A stretch of 64,000 nt of DNA, from positions 186,001 through 250,000 of the forward strand of contig NZ_JAEKFI010000001.1 of the NCBI RefSeq assembly GCF_016650635.1, read 5' to 3'. The notes beneath the pieces are model-generated. The model worked only from the letters and a program-made list of their open reading frames with translations, was not told where the DNA came from and ran no database searches. Within the stretch, counting starts at the first letter, position 1. Each line of letters starts with the position of its first letter. The position numbers were made by a program, and so were the translations under genes. The stretch comes from Pseudomonas sp. TH43. GTDB taxonomy: Bacteria; Pseudomonadota; Gammaproteobacteria; Pseudomonadales; Pseudomonadaceae. Below are positions 10,314 through 18,931 of this stretch, in pieces.

Positions 10314-11144
10314 TCATTTCACGGCGCCGAAGGAGAGGCCGCGCACCAGCTGCTTCTGGCTGATCCAGCCGAAGATCAGGATCGGCGCACAGGCCAGGGT
10401 CGAGACCGCCGACAACTTGGCCCAGAACAGTCCCTCGGGGCTTGAGTAAGAGGCGATCAGCGCGGTCAGCGGCGCAGCTTTTGACGAGGTCAGGTTCAGT
10501 GACCAGAAGGCTTCGTTCCAGCACAGGATCAGCGACAGCAGCACGGTCGAGGCGAGGCCACCCTTGGCAATCGGCAGCAACACGCGGACCATTTCCTGCC
10601 ACAGCGTGGCGCCATCGAGACGTGCCGCTTCGAGGATGTCTTTGGGGATGTCCTTGAAGTAGGTGTAAATCATCCAGACCACGATCGGCAGGTTGATCAG
10701 CGTGTAGATCACGATCAGCGCGATGCGCGTGTCGAGCAGGCCGAAACTCTTGGCCAGCAGGTAGATCGGCATCAGCACGCCCACCGGCGGCAGCATCTTG
10801 GTCGAGAGCATCCACAGCAGCGTGCCCTTGGTGCGCTGGGTTTCGTAGAACGCCATCGAGTACGCCGCCGGCACCGCGATCAGCAGGCACAGCGCGGTAG
10901 CGCTGAACGAAATCACCACCGAGTTCCAGGCGAAACTGAAGTAGTCGCTGCGCTCGTTGATGTGCAGATAGTTCTCCAGCGTCGGCGTGAAGATGAACTG
11001 CGGCGGCGTGGCGAAGGCGTCGATTTCGGTTTTGAAACTGGTCAGCACCATCCAGAAGATCGGGAAGAAAATCACGATCGCGATAGCCCAGGCGAGGGTG
11101 CCGAGCAGCAGGCTTTGCAGCCGGCGGGATTGTTGAAGAGTCAT
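10314..11144 (-). CDS. mtlG: Polyol ABC transporter permease (MalG type)
   Basis: The 276-residue inner-membrane protein has about six membrane segments and the permease EAA loop EAARLDGATLWQEMVRVLLP, which docks on the ATPase. The N-terminus (LLGTLAWAIAIVIFFPIFWM) and the end AVK fit the MalG/SmoG class. It pairs with MtlF to form the channel. ATG 11144 has GAGG six bases ahead, and only eight bases separate it from mtlF. Confidence 0.94.
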   Translation of the reverse strand: MTLQQSRRLQSLLLGTLAWAIAIVIFFPIFWMVLTSFKTEIDAFATPPQFIFTPTLENYLHINERSDYFSFAWNSVVISFSATALCLLIAVPAAYSMAFYETQRTKGTLLWMLSTKMLPPVGVLMPIYLLAKSFGLLDTRIALIVIYTLINLPIVVWMIYTYFKDIPKDILEAARLDGATLWQEMVRVLLPIAKGGLASTVLLSLILCWNEAFWSLNLTSSKAAPLTALIASYSSPEGLFWAKLSAVSTLACAPILIFGWISQKQLVRGLSFGAVK

Positions 11145-11152
11145 GGCGGGCC

Positions 11153-12079
11153 TCAGGCTTTGTCAGTCAGGTTTTTGCCGATCATCCGCACCAGAATGAT
11201 CGCCGCGATGTTGGCAATGACCACGGCAATCAAGCCGCCCGCCGAAGCCATGCCGACGTCGAACTGCACCAGCGCCTGGTTGTAGATCAGGTAGGCGAGG
11301 TTGGTCGAGGCGTAGCCGGGGCCGCCGTTGGTGGTGGTGAAAATCTCGGCGAATACCGACAGCAGGAAGATCGTTTCGATCATCACCACCACGGCAATCG
11401 GGCGCGCCAGATGCGGCAGGGTCAAGTGCCAGAAAATAGCGACAGGCCCGGCGCCGTCGAGACGCGCGGCTTCTTTCTGTTCCTGGTCGAGGGACTGCAT
11501 GGCGGTCATCAGAATCAGGATCGCGAAGGGCAGCCACTGCCAAGAGACAATGATGATGATCGACAGCAGCGGGTAGTGCGCCAGCCAATCCACCGGTTGC
11601 GCGCCGAACAGCTTCCAGACGTAGGCGAGGATCCCGGAAACCGGATGGAAAATCAGGTTCTTCCAGATCAGCGCGCCGACCGTGGGCATGATGAAGAACG
11701 GCGAAATCAGCATGACCCGCACGATGCCGCGACCGAGAAATTCGCTCGCTTCCAGCAAGGCACTGATGAGCACCCCAAACACCACGCTGATCAGCAACAC
11801 GCTACCGACCAGCAGCAGGGTGTTGGTGGCACCGGGCAGAAACCCGGAGTCGGTCAGGAAGTAGCTGAAGTTCTCCAGCCCGACGAACTCGTTCTCGCCG
11901 GGGTTGAGCAGGTTGTAGCGGATCATCGAAAAGTAAATGGTCATGCCCAGCGGCACGATCATCCACAGCAGCAACAGGGCCACCGAAGGGCTGACCAGAA
12001 ACCAGCCGGGATTGCGTACGCGAACCTTGCGCTGGGGTTGCGACAGGTTGAGGTGGGCTTTGGTAGTTGAAGTATTCAT
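11153..12079 (-). CDS. mtlF: Polyol ABC transporter permease (MalF type)
   Basis: The 308-residue protein has six predicted membrane helices and the EAA loop EAARLDGAGPVAIFWHLTLP. The longest open frame would start at 12178, but its first 33 residues are simply a translated REP element (RAGSLPQGIF), so the real start is ATG 12079 (MNTSTTKAHLN). No strong ribosome site precedes it, which together with the REP hairpin upstream suggests lower output than mtlE. Confidence 0.93.
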   Translation of the reverse strand: MNTSTTKAHLNLSQPQRKVRVRNPGWFLVSPSVALLLLWMIVPLGMTIYFSMIRYNLLNPGENEFVGLENFSYFLTDSGFLPGATNTLLLVGSVLLISVVFGVLISALLEASEFLGRGIVRVMLISPFFIMPTVGALIWKNLIFHPVSGILAYVWKLFGAQPVDWLAHYPLLSIIIIVSWQWLPFAILILMTAMQSLDQEQKEAARLDGAGPVAIFWHLTLPHLARPIAVVVMIETIFLLSVFAEIFTTTNGGPGYASTNLAYLIYNQALVQFDVGMASAGGLIAVVIANIAAIILVRMIGKNLTDKA

Positions 12080-12119
12080 GGCGATCACAACCGAGTCATA
12101 CAGACCTATGAAGATCCCT

Positions 12120-12207
12120 TGTGGGAGCGAGCCTGCTCGCGAAAGCGCTGGATCAGTGCCATGTGTATTGGCTGGCACGATGCTTCGCGAGCAGGCTCGC
12201 TCCCATA
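12120..12207. repeat. REP pair (GAGCAGGCTCGC family) between mtlE and mtlF
   Basis: Inverted copies at 12120-12143 and 12184-12207 form a 23-24 bp stem with a 40-base loop directly after the binding-protein gene. The arrangement mirrors the REP sequences of the E. coli malE-malF junction, where the stem stabilises the upstream message. Confidence 0.88.
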
Positions 12208-12233
12208 GGAGGCAGGAGCAAGTCGTTCAGCGT

Positions 12234-13544
12234 TTACTTGGGGTAACCGGCGCGCTTCATTTCGCGCTCGGTGGTTTGCTGCGCCGCCGTCAAGGCTTGA
12301 TCGACCGTGGTCTGGCCGATCAGCGCTGCCGAGAACGACTTGCCGACCTGGGTACCAATGCCCTGGAATTCAGGAATGGTCACCAGTTGAATGCCGATGT
12401 AAGGCACCGGTTTCAGTGTCGGTTTGCTCGGGTCAGCAGCCTTCAGCGACTCCAGCGTTACCTTGGCGAACGGCGCGGCGCTCATGTAGGCATCGCTGTA
12501 GGTCGAGGCGCGGGTGCCAGGCGGCACATTGGCGATGCCGTCGGTCTTGGCCACCAGTTCGCCGTACTCCTTGGATGTCGCCCAGGCACTGAACTCTTTG
12601 GCGGCGTCTTTGGCCTTGGAACTGGTCGGAATCGCCAGCGCCCATGAATACAGCCACGCCGAACCTTTGTCGGTGACCTGATGCGGGGCAAACGTGAAGC
12701 CGACATGGTCAGCGACTTTGCTCTGGGTCTTGTCAGTGACAAACGACCCGGCAACGCTGGCATCGACCCAGATTGCGCATTTGCCGCTGTTGAACAGGGC
12801 AAGGTTTTCATTGAAACCGTTGCTGGAGGCACCCGGTGGGCCGGATTTCTTCATGGTGTCGACGTAGAAGTTCAGCGCGTTTTTCCACTCGGGGCCGGTG
12901 AATTCCGGCTGCCACTTCTCATCGAACCAGCGTGCGCCGTAAGCATTGGCAACGGTGGTGATCAGCGCCATGTTCTCGCCCCAGCCAGCCTTGCCGCGCA
13001 AGCAGATGCCGTACTGCTCTTTGTCTTTGTTGGTGAGTTTTTCAGCGAAGTCGGCGATCTGTTCCCAGGTTGGACGCTCCGGCATGGTCAGCCCGGCATC
13101 CTTGAACAGATCGGTGCGGTAATAGGTGATCGAGCTTTCCGCGTAGAACGGCAAGGCATACAGCGAACCCTTGACCGACAACCCTTCACGCACTGACGGG
13201 AATACATCGTCGAGGGCATAGTTGGCCGGCAGGTCCTTCATCGGTTCAAGCCAGCCCTTGGCTCCCCACAGTGCCGCTTCGTACATGCCGATGGTCAACA
13301 CGTCGAACTGACCACCCTGGGTGGCGATGTCGGTAGTCAGGCGTTGGCGCAGAACGTTTTCTTCCAGTACCACCCAATTGAGCTTGATGTCCGGATGCTC
13401 GGTCTCGAAGGTTTTCGAGAGCTTTTGCATGCGGATCATGTCGCTGTTGTTGACGGTGGCGATGGTCAGGGTCTGGGCGCCAAGGCTGACGCTGCTGAGG
13501 GTCATGCAGGTGAGGGCAAGCAGAGCTTTTGCAGTGGGTTGCAT
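12234..13544 (-). CDS. mtlE: Periplasmic polyol-binding protein
   Basis: The 436-residue product has a signal peptide (KALLALTCMTLSSVSLGAQ) followed by the typical start of an extracellular solute-binding protein family 1 member (TLTIATVNNSDMIRMQKLSK). Later it has GQFDVLTIGMYEAALWGAKGW and the substrate-side segments LYALPFYAESSITYYRTDLF and WGENMALITTVANAYGARWF. It captures mannitol, arabitol or sorbitol for MtlFGK. It is the first gene of the operon and has the best ribosome site (AAGGAG, six bases before ATG), as expected for the most abundant product. Confidence 0.95.
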   Translation of the reverse strand: MQPTAKALLALTCMTLSSVSLGAQTLTIATVNNSDMIRMQKLSKTFETEHPDIKLNWVVLEENVLRQRLTTDIATQGGQFDVLTIGMYEAALWGAKGWLEPMKDLPANYALDDVFPSVREGLSVKGSLYALPFYAESSITYYRTDLFKDAGLTMPERPTWEQIADFAEKLTNKDKEQYGICLRGKAGWGENMALITTVANAYGARWFDEKWQPEFTGPEWKNALNFYVDTMKKSGPPGASSNGFNENLALFNSGKCAIWVDASVAGSFVTDKTQSKVADHVGFTFAPHQVTDKGSAWLYSWALAIPTSSKAKDAAKEFSAWATSKEYGELVAKTDGIANVPPGTRASTYSDAYMSAAPFAKVTLESLKAADPSKPTLKPVPYIGIQLVTIPEFQGIGTQVGKSFSAALIGQTTVDQALTAAQQTTEREMKRAGYPK

Positions 13545-13629
13545 CGTGCACTCCTTTTCTGCACCCAGCGGGTGGCAGAAGGACAGTTATTGTTTTTGTG
13601 TCTTCCGAAGGCAGGAAGAATGTGCACTG

Positions 13630-13695
13630 ATTACAGCCTTCAATTGCCGGACTGACAAATCATCCGTAGCACTTGAACCGATACTTTTTTGCACT
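13630..13695 (-). promoter_or_regulatory. mtlE promoter with direct repeats for an AraC-type activator
   Basis: On the minus strand a sigma-70 promoter is readable: -35 TTGTCA (13658-13653), a 17-bp spacer and -10 TGTAAT (13635-13630). Immediately upstream, AGTGC occurs at 13695-13691 and again at 13673-13669, 22 bp apart (two helical turns), the downstream copy being about 10 bp from the -35. A third AGTGC lies just after the -10 (13628-13624). This is the expected layout for MtlR binding as a class II activator. Transcription would start near 13622, giving a leader of about 78 bases. Confidence 0.7.
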
Positions 13696-13701
13696 GGCCC
13701 A

Positions 13702-13785
13702 AAATCAAAAAATCGCAGCCGTCGGCAGCTCCTGCCGCAACCAGTGCAGGAGGTGCCAACGGCTGCGATCTTTTGATCTTGATTT
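13702..13785. repeat. REP pair (second family) between mtlR and the mtlE promoter
   Basis: Arms with ATCGCAGCCGTCGGCAGCTCC on one side and the matching complement on the other (about 13703-13737 and 13744-13785) form a long hairpin that overlaps the mtlR stop codon. It can act as the mtlR terminator, insulating the mtlE promoter from read-through. Confidence 0.82.
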
Positions 13786-14689
13786 AAGCGTGGTTCTGCT
13801 CGGTAAGCCGCTGTACCGCGAGCCGCCGATAATGCGAAGGCGTCATGCCCTTCAACTGCTGAAAACGCCGATTGAAGTTGGAAATGTTGTTGAACCCCGA
13901 CTCGAAACACACCTCGGTCACCGGTTTGTCACCGTCGGCCAGCAACTCGCAGGATTTGCTGATGCGCAGTCGGTTGACGAATTCGATGAAATTGCGCCCG
14001 GTTGCCTGTTTGAACACGCGGCTGAAATACGTGGGTTTCATGCCCAGATGGTCGGCGACCTCTTCCAGCGTTATTTCCCGAGCGTAATGGCTGAAAATGT
14101 AATCGACCGCGCGGTTGGTGCGATCGATGTTGTGTTCATCGGCCAGTTGCGGCGTGGTGGCGCCGGACAGCAACTGAAAGTCATCGCTCGCCGCGAGCAA
14201 CTCCATCAGGATAAAAAAGTGCCCGAGTCGGGTGACGCCCTTGGAGTCGGCAATCCGCTGCATCAGCGTCATGGCCTGGCGGATGGTGCGTTTGCAGCGA
14301 AACTCGATGCCGTATTGCGCGCGTTCCAGCAAGGGCACCAGGGTTTTCAGCTCGGCGAACACCTGATGGCCGGTTTCAAACAAGTCGTCGGTGAAATTGA
14401 CCAGCATGTCGCGTTTTTCCACGACTTCATCTTCGGCCACCTGGCTGATCCAGTTGTGCGGCAAATTCGGGCCGGTGAGAAACAGCGTCTCCGGGTAGAA
14501 GTTGCCGATGTAGTCGCCGATGAACACCTTGCCTGAGCTGGCGACAATCAAGTGCAGTTCGTACTCCTTGTGAAAATGCCAGCGAACCAGCGGGCAAGGA
14601 AAACCGTGCTGGCGATAGATGATGGATAACCCGTTGTGGTCATCCATCAACTCGTAGGAAGGATCGGTCACGCGAGCTGTACGGGTCAT
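13784..14689 (-). CDS. mtlR: AraC-family activator of the mannitol operon
   Basis: The 301-residue product has an N-terminal cupin-like sensing half (HFHKEYELHLIVASSGKVFIGD) and a C-terminal AraC/XylS DNA-binding domain. That domain has two helix-turn-helix motifs: ITLEEVADHLGMKPTYFSRV near residue 200 and PVTEVCFESGFNNISNFNRR near residue 250. By position and order it is MtlR, which activates mtlE-Z transcription with mannitol, arabitol or sorbitol. It lies upstream of mtlE on the same strand. Confidence 0.93.
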   Translation of the reverse strand: MTRTARVTDPSYELMDDHNGLSIIYRQHGFPCPLVRWHFHKEYELHLIVASSGKVFIGDYIGNFYPETLFLTGPNLPHNWISQVAEDEVVEKRDMLVNFTDDLFETGHQVFAELKTLVPLLERAQYGIEFRCKRTIRQAMTLMQRIADSKGVTRLGHFFILMELLAASDDFQLLSGATTPQLADEHNIDRTNRAVDYIFSHYAREITLEEVADHLGMKPTYFSRVFKQATGRNFIEFVNRLRISKSCELLADGDKPVTEVCFESGFNNISNFNRRFQQLKGMTPSHYRRLAVQRLTEQNHA

Positions 14690-14765
14690 GTCTGGGCGCT
14701 TTTTTTGTTATCGCCGGCCAATCATGCCCCTTTCTCGCTGGCTTCTACCACCCGCATCTTGCGAC

Positions 14766-15647
14766 TCAGCCCCTTGTCAGCAGCGCATCACCGTAAACGG
14801 CCTTCATGCTCGTAGCGCTCCAGCACAAGCGGACGATGTCCGATTCCTCGAAAAAGTCGATATTGATGATGCTGCAGCGGGTCACCCAATCGCGCGTGGT
14901 ATGAAACCAGTCATTGATTTGGTTTTTGATATGTTGCGGGCCTCCCACGAGCGAGTAGCTGGTGGCCGAAAGTGACCACAGAGCCCGTGGATAGGGGGCT
15001 CTTTCGAGGATTGTCTTGATGTACGAGTACACGCCGCTGGTATCGTTTAGCCGTTTGCCGCTCCACTTGTGCCAAATGAAAGGCCAGAAGTAATCCTCGT
15101 CCAGTTCGCGTTTGGCAGCAGCGGTCGCCACCACCCGACGCTGGGTGCTCAAACGCTTAAGTTCCCCTACGGTCAAGTGCGCCTCCGCTGAGGGTATGAG
15201 ATACGGGCCCAAACGTTCGATCAGCAAGTCGTTGAAACGTTGATAATCAAACGGCTTCGCGGCATCGCCCAGCTCATGGAAGTCGAGCACGATGAATTCG
15301 TCCCGGTTCTGTCCGAGGAAGGCAATGACCGCCGTGATCAGTTCATCAAGCGTGCGCCCGGACTGATAGCCATTGTGGTGAAAATAGAACGACGGATTTT
15401 GCGCTGAAGCTGTGTAGCCCAGGCGTATATCGAAGGCTCTGGCGCCATTGGCGAGTTGCCAGGCAAACGAGTCGTTCTGACAGGTTGTCCAATTGCCGCG
15501 CAAGGTATCGTAGTCGGGGGCTTTTTTGTCCATGCCACAGTTATGCGTGCCGGGCCAGATGACATCGGTCAGTTTCAGCCGACTGATGTCCAATACGTTA
15601 CTCATCCAGGTCCGTTTATCCAGTTCGCCTGTAACGATGCTATTCAT
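14766..15647 (-). CDS. PI-PLC-like phosphodiesterase, copy 1
   Basis: The 293-residue product has the X domain of phosphatidylinositol-specific phospholipase C-like phosphodiesterases. It shows the first catalytic His in WPGTHNCGMD, the second in FYFHHNGYQSGRTLDEL, and the beta strand DEFIVLDFHELGD. Such enzymes cleave the phosphodiester of (glycosyl)phosphatidylinositol lipids. There is no signal peptide, so it is either cytoplasmic or delivered by a dedicated secretion route. ATG 15647 has AAAGGA ahead; an upstream GTG-type start has none. Copy 2 lies just upstream on the same strand and is clearly related. Confidence 0.85.
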   Translation of the reverse strand: MNSIVTGELDKRTWMSNVLDISRLKLTDVIWPGTHNCGMDKKAPDYDTLRGNWTTCQNDSFAWQLANGARAFDIRLGYTASAQNPSFYFHHNGYQSGRTLDELITAVIAFLGQNRDEFIVLDFHELGDAAKPFDYQRFNDLLIERLGPYLIPSAEAHLTVGELKRLSTQRRVVATAAAKRELDEDYFWPFIWHKWSGKRLNDTSGVYSYIKTILERAPYPRALWSLSATSYSLVGGPQHIKNQINDWFHTTRDWVTRCSIINIDFFEESDIVRLCWSATSMKAVYGDALLTRG

Positions 15648-15848
15648 GACCAGTCCTTTGGTAATCTTCGCGCCCATCCGTGGTGCGAAGTGATTTCATC
15701 GAAACGGATATCGCAAGACGCAACACCCGTTGTTCGCCGTTGATCATCGGCTTTCATGTAATAGCGTAGAACTCAATTGCAGGTTCGCCAGTGTTTGACA
15801 CATCCGCACAAATATAGCGATTTAATAGCATGGTTGTTTGCGGTTTGA

Positions 15849-16709
15849 TCAGCGTGCTTTTAACAGGTTGATGACTCGACAAAAGTCAACAAGCCTTGAC
15901 TCTTCGATAAAGTCGACATTGATGATGTTGCATTTGCGCGCCCAATCGCTTTTCTGTGGATCGAACATGACGTCGAGTTCGTCGTGTATGTCAGTGGGGC
16001 CACCCACACTGCTATAACACGTTGCGGATAAGGTCCAGGTGTTCCATTTGCTGGGCGGGGTTTTCAATACGGTGGTGATAAACGCTTTCAGTTCGTCGAT
16101 GTTGGTGGTTGAGATGCCGGACCATTTACTCTGTACTTCTTCGTTGAACAGATCAGCGTCCAGGTCGCGGTGCCCAGGGGCGCAAACGAGCACTCTTTGT
16201 AGTGGGCTCGACTGTTTGATTTCATTCAGTGTGAAGTATTTTTTATGAGAGGGAATAATGCGGTGGCGCAGAGAACGCAGCATCAATTCCTGGAATAGTT
16301 TGAAGTCAAATGGGCCCTGGTTGCTCTTCAGGTTTTTGAAATCGAGAATGATGAACTCATCAGGGTTTTCATAAAGAAATCGATTGAGGTCGGTGAGTAG
16401 ATTTCCCAGCGTGCGCGAAGAGAGAAATTCGTTATGGTGAAAGCGAAACCGGTCATGCTCCTCTTTAACACTGGCATCGTATAACAAGCGTACGTCCAGC
16501 GCCCGCGAGCCATTATTCAGCTGGCTATAGAATGATTGATGCTGACAGGCAAGCCAGTGCTTTCCCGGAACAAGTGCATAGGAAGCCTGCCAGTCACAGC
16601 CTGAATTGTGTGTGCCTGGTAACGTTAGTTCATTCAGGGTCAGACGGCCTATGCCCATGGTTTTGGCCATCCAGTTGCTGTTTATATTATCCAGGTTGTT
16701 GTTGCTCAT
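15849..16709 (-). CDS. PI-PLC-like phosphodiesterase, copy 2
   Basis: The 286-residue paralogue of the downstream gene has the same catalytic histidines in LPGTHNSGCDW and FRFHHNEFLSSRTLG, the strand DEFIILDFKNLKS, and the same ending (NIINVDFIEESRLVDFCRVI against NIDFFEESDIVRLC). It also lacks a signal peptide. Its base composition is visibly richer in A+T than the neighbouring genes, which hints at acquisition from elsewhere before or after duplication. The start has AAGGA seven bases ahead. The 139 bases between the two copies may hold a separate promoter. Confidence 0.85.
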   Translation of the reverse strand: MSNNNLDNINSNWMAKTMGIGRLTLNELTLPGTHNSGCDWQASYALVPGKHWLACQHQSFYSQLNNGSRALDVRLLYDASVKEEHDRFRFHHNEFLSSRTLGNLLTDLNRFLYENPDEFIILDFKNLKSNQGPFDFKLFQELMLRSLRHRIIPSHKKYFTLNEIKQSSPLQRVLVCAPGHRDLDADLFNEEVQSKWSGISTTNIDELKAFITTVLKTPPSKWNTWTLSATCYSSVGGPTDIHDELDVMFDPQKSDWARKCNIINVDFIEESRLVDFCRVINLLKAR

Positions 16710-16786
16710 TGAAGCGTCCTTGCATCAGCTTTGCAGTTATATAGAGTGGTGTGGTTGAGGGGTGTTGCGTAATAACTGGTTTATAA

Positions 16787-16811
16787 CGCTTGGCGCGTTG
16801 CACGCCAAGCG
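16787..16811 (-). terminator. Hairpin terminator after the glycosyltransferase
   Basis: CGCTTGGCG and CGCCAAGCG form a perfect 9-bp stem with a 7-base loop, 25 bases past the stop of the minus-strand glycosyltransferase, followed by a T/A-rich tail (TTATAAACC). Confidence 0.6.
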
Positions 16812-16835
16812 AGGGCTTAATGCAAGTTGTGTAGG

Positions 16836-18131
16836 TTATTGCTGTTTCAGGTTCTTCGCTTCAATCCATTGCGACATATACTTAGTGCTTTTGTGCTGGT
16901 GGTGCCGCAACATGCTGCCAGTGAAGTTATTTGTTCGCAGTGTTGTCAGGTTCTTTCGGCAGTGTTGCAGTTTGGCAATCAGTGCCAAGCCATGTTCGGA
17001 TTGTTTATATCGATCCATCAACAATGTTTGTCCCTTCGACTGCGCCTGTTGCCAATGCAGTTTGTCGCAGTACAGCCGAACGGCTTCGTCGGCCAGTGCC
17101 TGCGCCGAAACGCAGACTGCGCCAGGCCATGGATGGTCACCCTGCATCGCCTCTGCGCCAATCGGCGTAGTAACGCTTGGCGTACCGCATAACATGGCAT
17201 CGATCAATTTGCCTTTGATCCCGGCGCCGAAACGCAACGGCGCCAGACACACTTTGGCAGCAGACATCACTTGCAGAGCATCTTCAGCCCAGTTCATGAC
17301 ATGAAAACCTTGCGCGGGATTGTGCAGTGCCGTGGCTTTCGGTGGGGTGTAAGCGCCATAAAGGTGAAGCTGTGCCTTTGGCAGTTGTTGGCGGATCAGC
17401 GGCCAGACTGTCGACTTCATCCAGAGCACTGCATCCCAGTTAGGCGCGTGGCGGAAGTTGCCAATACTCAGAAAATGTTCACGATCATCGAATGCGCGTG
17501 GGGCCGCGGTCGGCGGGTCAATCATTAGCGGGCACCAGTGCAGCAAGTCTGCCGGCAAGCCGAACTGCTCACGCAGCAGTTCGATCTCTACCTCGGAGAT
17601 CATAAGGTTCAGATCACACCGATAAAGCGCAGCAATTTCACGTTTGGCCAGATCGGTATCCGCCATCAACTCGAACTCTTCGCGCAACGCTCGGGTAAAC
17701 AATTCGCTGAAGTCGTCCTCATTGGCGTCGGCCTTCAGGCGGTCCTTGAGGCGTTGATGACGTGCATGTCGCAGGCTTTGCAGGTCTGAAGTTTCCAGCA
17801 CGCGCAGCGCGGTTGGACAATGTTCTTCGACGCGCCAGCCGAACTGTTCTTCCATCATGAACTGGTCGAACAAGACAATGTCCGGCGCCAGCTCGCGAAT
17901 GAATGTGTCGAAACTGCTGCTGTTGAGTTCGATCGGCACTTCGCGGATGCCCAGTTCCGCCAGATCCGCCTTGTGTTCGCCTGGGCCGGCCGGGCTGCTG
18001 AAGGTAATGTCCCAGCCTTGTTGCAGGAATGTTTCGAGGATTTGCATGACGTGCCCGCTCGCCGCTGAGGAGCGCGGCTCTGGCCAGACGTATCCGATGA
18101 CCAGGACTTTGGTAGCAGCGGGTTGAATCAT
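16836..18131 (-). CDS. Glycosyltransferase, GT4-like (GT-B fold)
   Basis: The 431-residue product begins with the GT-B start KVLVIGYVWPEPRSSAASGH. The C-terminal half is that of a retaining family-4-type transferase: FLSIGNFRHAPNWDAVLWM, LHLYGAYTPPKA, and the nucleotide-sugar segment LAPLRFGAGIKGKLIDAMLC followed by GTPSVTTPIGAEAM. No membrane segment or signal peptide is present, so it is cytosolic. Acceptor and sugar are unknown. I prefer ATG 18131 over ATG 18140 because AAGGA is nine bases from the former and abuts the latter. It lies downstream of the lone receiver gene on the same strand. Confidence 0.82.
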   Translation of the reverse strand: MIQPAATKVLVIGYVWPEPRSSAASGHVMQILETFLQQGWDITFSSPAGPGEHKADLAELGIREVPIELNSSSFDTFIRELAPDIVLFDQFMMEEQFGWRVEEHCPTALRVLETSDLQSLRHARHQRLKDRLKADANEDDFSELFTRALREEFELMADTDLAKREIAALYRCDLNLMISEVEIELLREQFGLPADLLHWCPLMIDPPTAAPRAFDDREHFLSIGNFRHAPNWDAVLWMKSTVWPLIRQQLPKAQLHLYGAYTPPKATALHNPAQGFHVMNWAEDALQVMSAAKVCLAPLRFGAGIKGKLIDAMLCGTPSVTTPIGAEAMQGDHPWPGAVCVSAQALADEAVRLYCDKLHWQQAQSKGQTLLMDRYKQSEHGLALIAKLQHCRKNLTTLRTNNFTGSMLRHHQHKSTKYMSQWIEAKNLKQQ

Positions 18132-18249
18132 GGACAACATTCCTTCACGGCGACGAGGGGAAAAAAAGGGCGCAATTAAACCACAGGGGTAAGGTATGCG
18201 CCCGATTGTCAGAAATATCCCTCAATACCGCCGCCCGGCATCGTGCATA

Positions 18250-18273
18250 AAGGGGCGTGCAGTGCTGCCCCTT
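18250..18273 (-). terminator. Hairpin after the lone receiver gene
   Basis: AAGGGGC and GCCCCTT form a 7-bp stem with a 10-base loop about 40 bases beyond the minus-strand receiver stop, with TTT following on that strand. Confidence 0.5.
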
Positions 18274-18308
18274 CTTTATTGTTTGAAGGGGCGCAATAAC
18301 AGGTTGTA

Positions 18309-18668
18309 TTACTTGATAAGGCTTTTTACTTTGTCGCGTAACTGATCAATCGAAAACGGCTTGCCAATGACGTGCATGTCAGCAGGGACGTCGATGTTTT
18401 CGGCATAACCACTGGCAAAAAGAATTGGCAGGGTGGGGCGCAGTTTTCGCGCTTCATTCGCCAGTTCACGACCGTCCATGCCCGGCAGGCCGACATCGGT
18501 CATCATCAGATCGATTTGCTGATCCGGATCTTCAAGCTCTTCCAATGCCTGTTCGCTGCCGTCAGCTTCAAGCACCTTGAACTCCAACTCCTCCAGCACA
18601 TCGACAATCAGCATGCGCACGATGTCGTCGTCTTCTACGACCAGGATGGTGGATGGGTTGGCGGACAT
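18309..18668 (-). CDS. Single-domain response regulator (CheY-like)
   Basis: The 119-residue product is one receiver domain: acidic pocket VVEDDDIVR, phosphoacceptor Asp58 in MMTDVGLPGMDG, the Ser of FASGYAE and the Lys of VIGKPFS. There is no output domain, so it acts by binding a partner. Its sequence resembles the receiver at the end of the hybrid kinase at 25911-27581 (both have DVGLPGM and GYAE). It is transcribed divergently from the large hybrid kinase next door and is probably part of the same circuit. Confidence 0.92.
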   Translation of the reverse strand: MSANPSTILVVEDDDIVRMLIVDVLEELEFKVLEADGSEQALEELEDPDQQIDLMMTDVGLPGMDGRELANEARKLRPTLPILFASGYAENIDVPADMHVIGKPFSIDQLRDKVKSLIK

Positions 18669-18931
18669 ATTCAGGCTCTCAAAAGTCAGTTCAGGGTCGC
18701 CGGTCGATCAAAAATGCCGGGCTCTTTCATCAGTAAGTGGCGCAGTGCCACAAGTTCCCCGCTCGCAACAAAAAAAGCATAGCTGCAGACGGGGCGGCAA
18801 GGATAACTGTTCGGGGCCGCGAACACGCCGGTGAGCGTAGGAATTTGCGGCCAAATGTGTGAGAAAAATGGATCCGCGTCACTGTTTTGGGGCAAACTCT
18901 CGGGTTTTCAACAGTTCGACAAGGCTACCTC

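Noticed and set aside
12080..12178. N-terminal extension of mtlF in the longest open frame
   Set aside because: The extension is a translated REP element; the family N-terminus begins at 12079.
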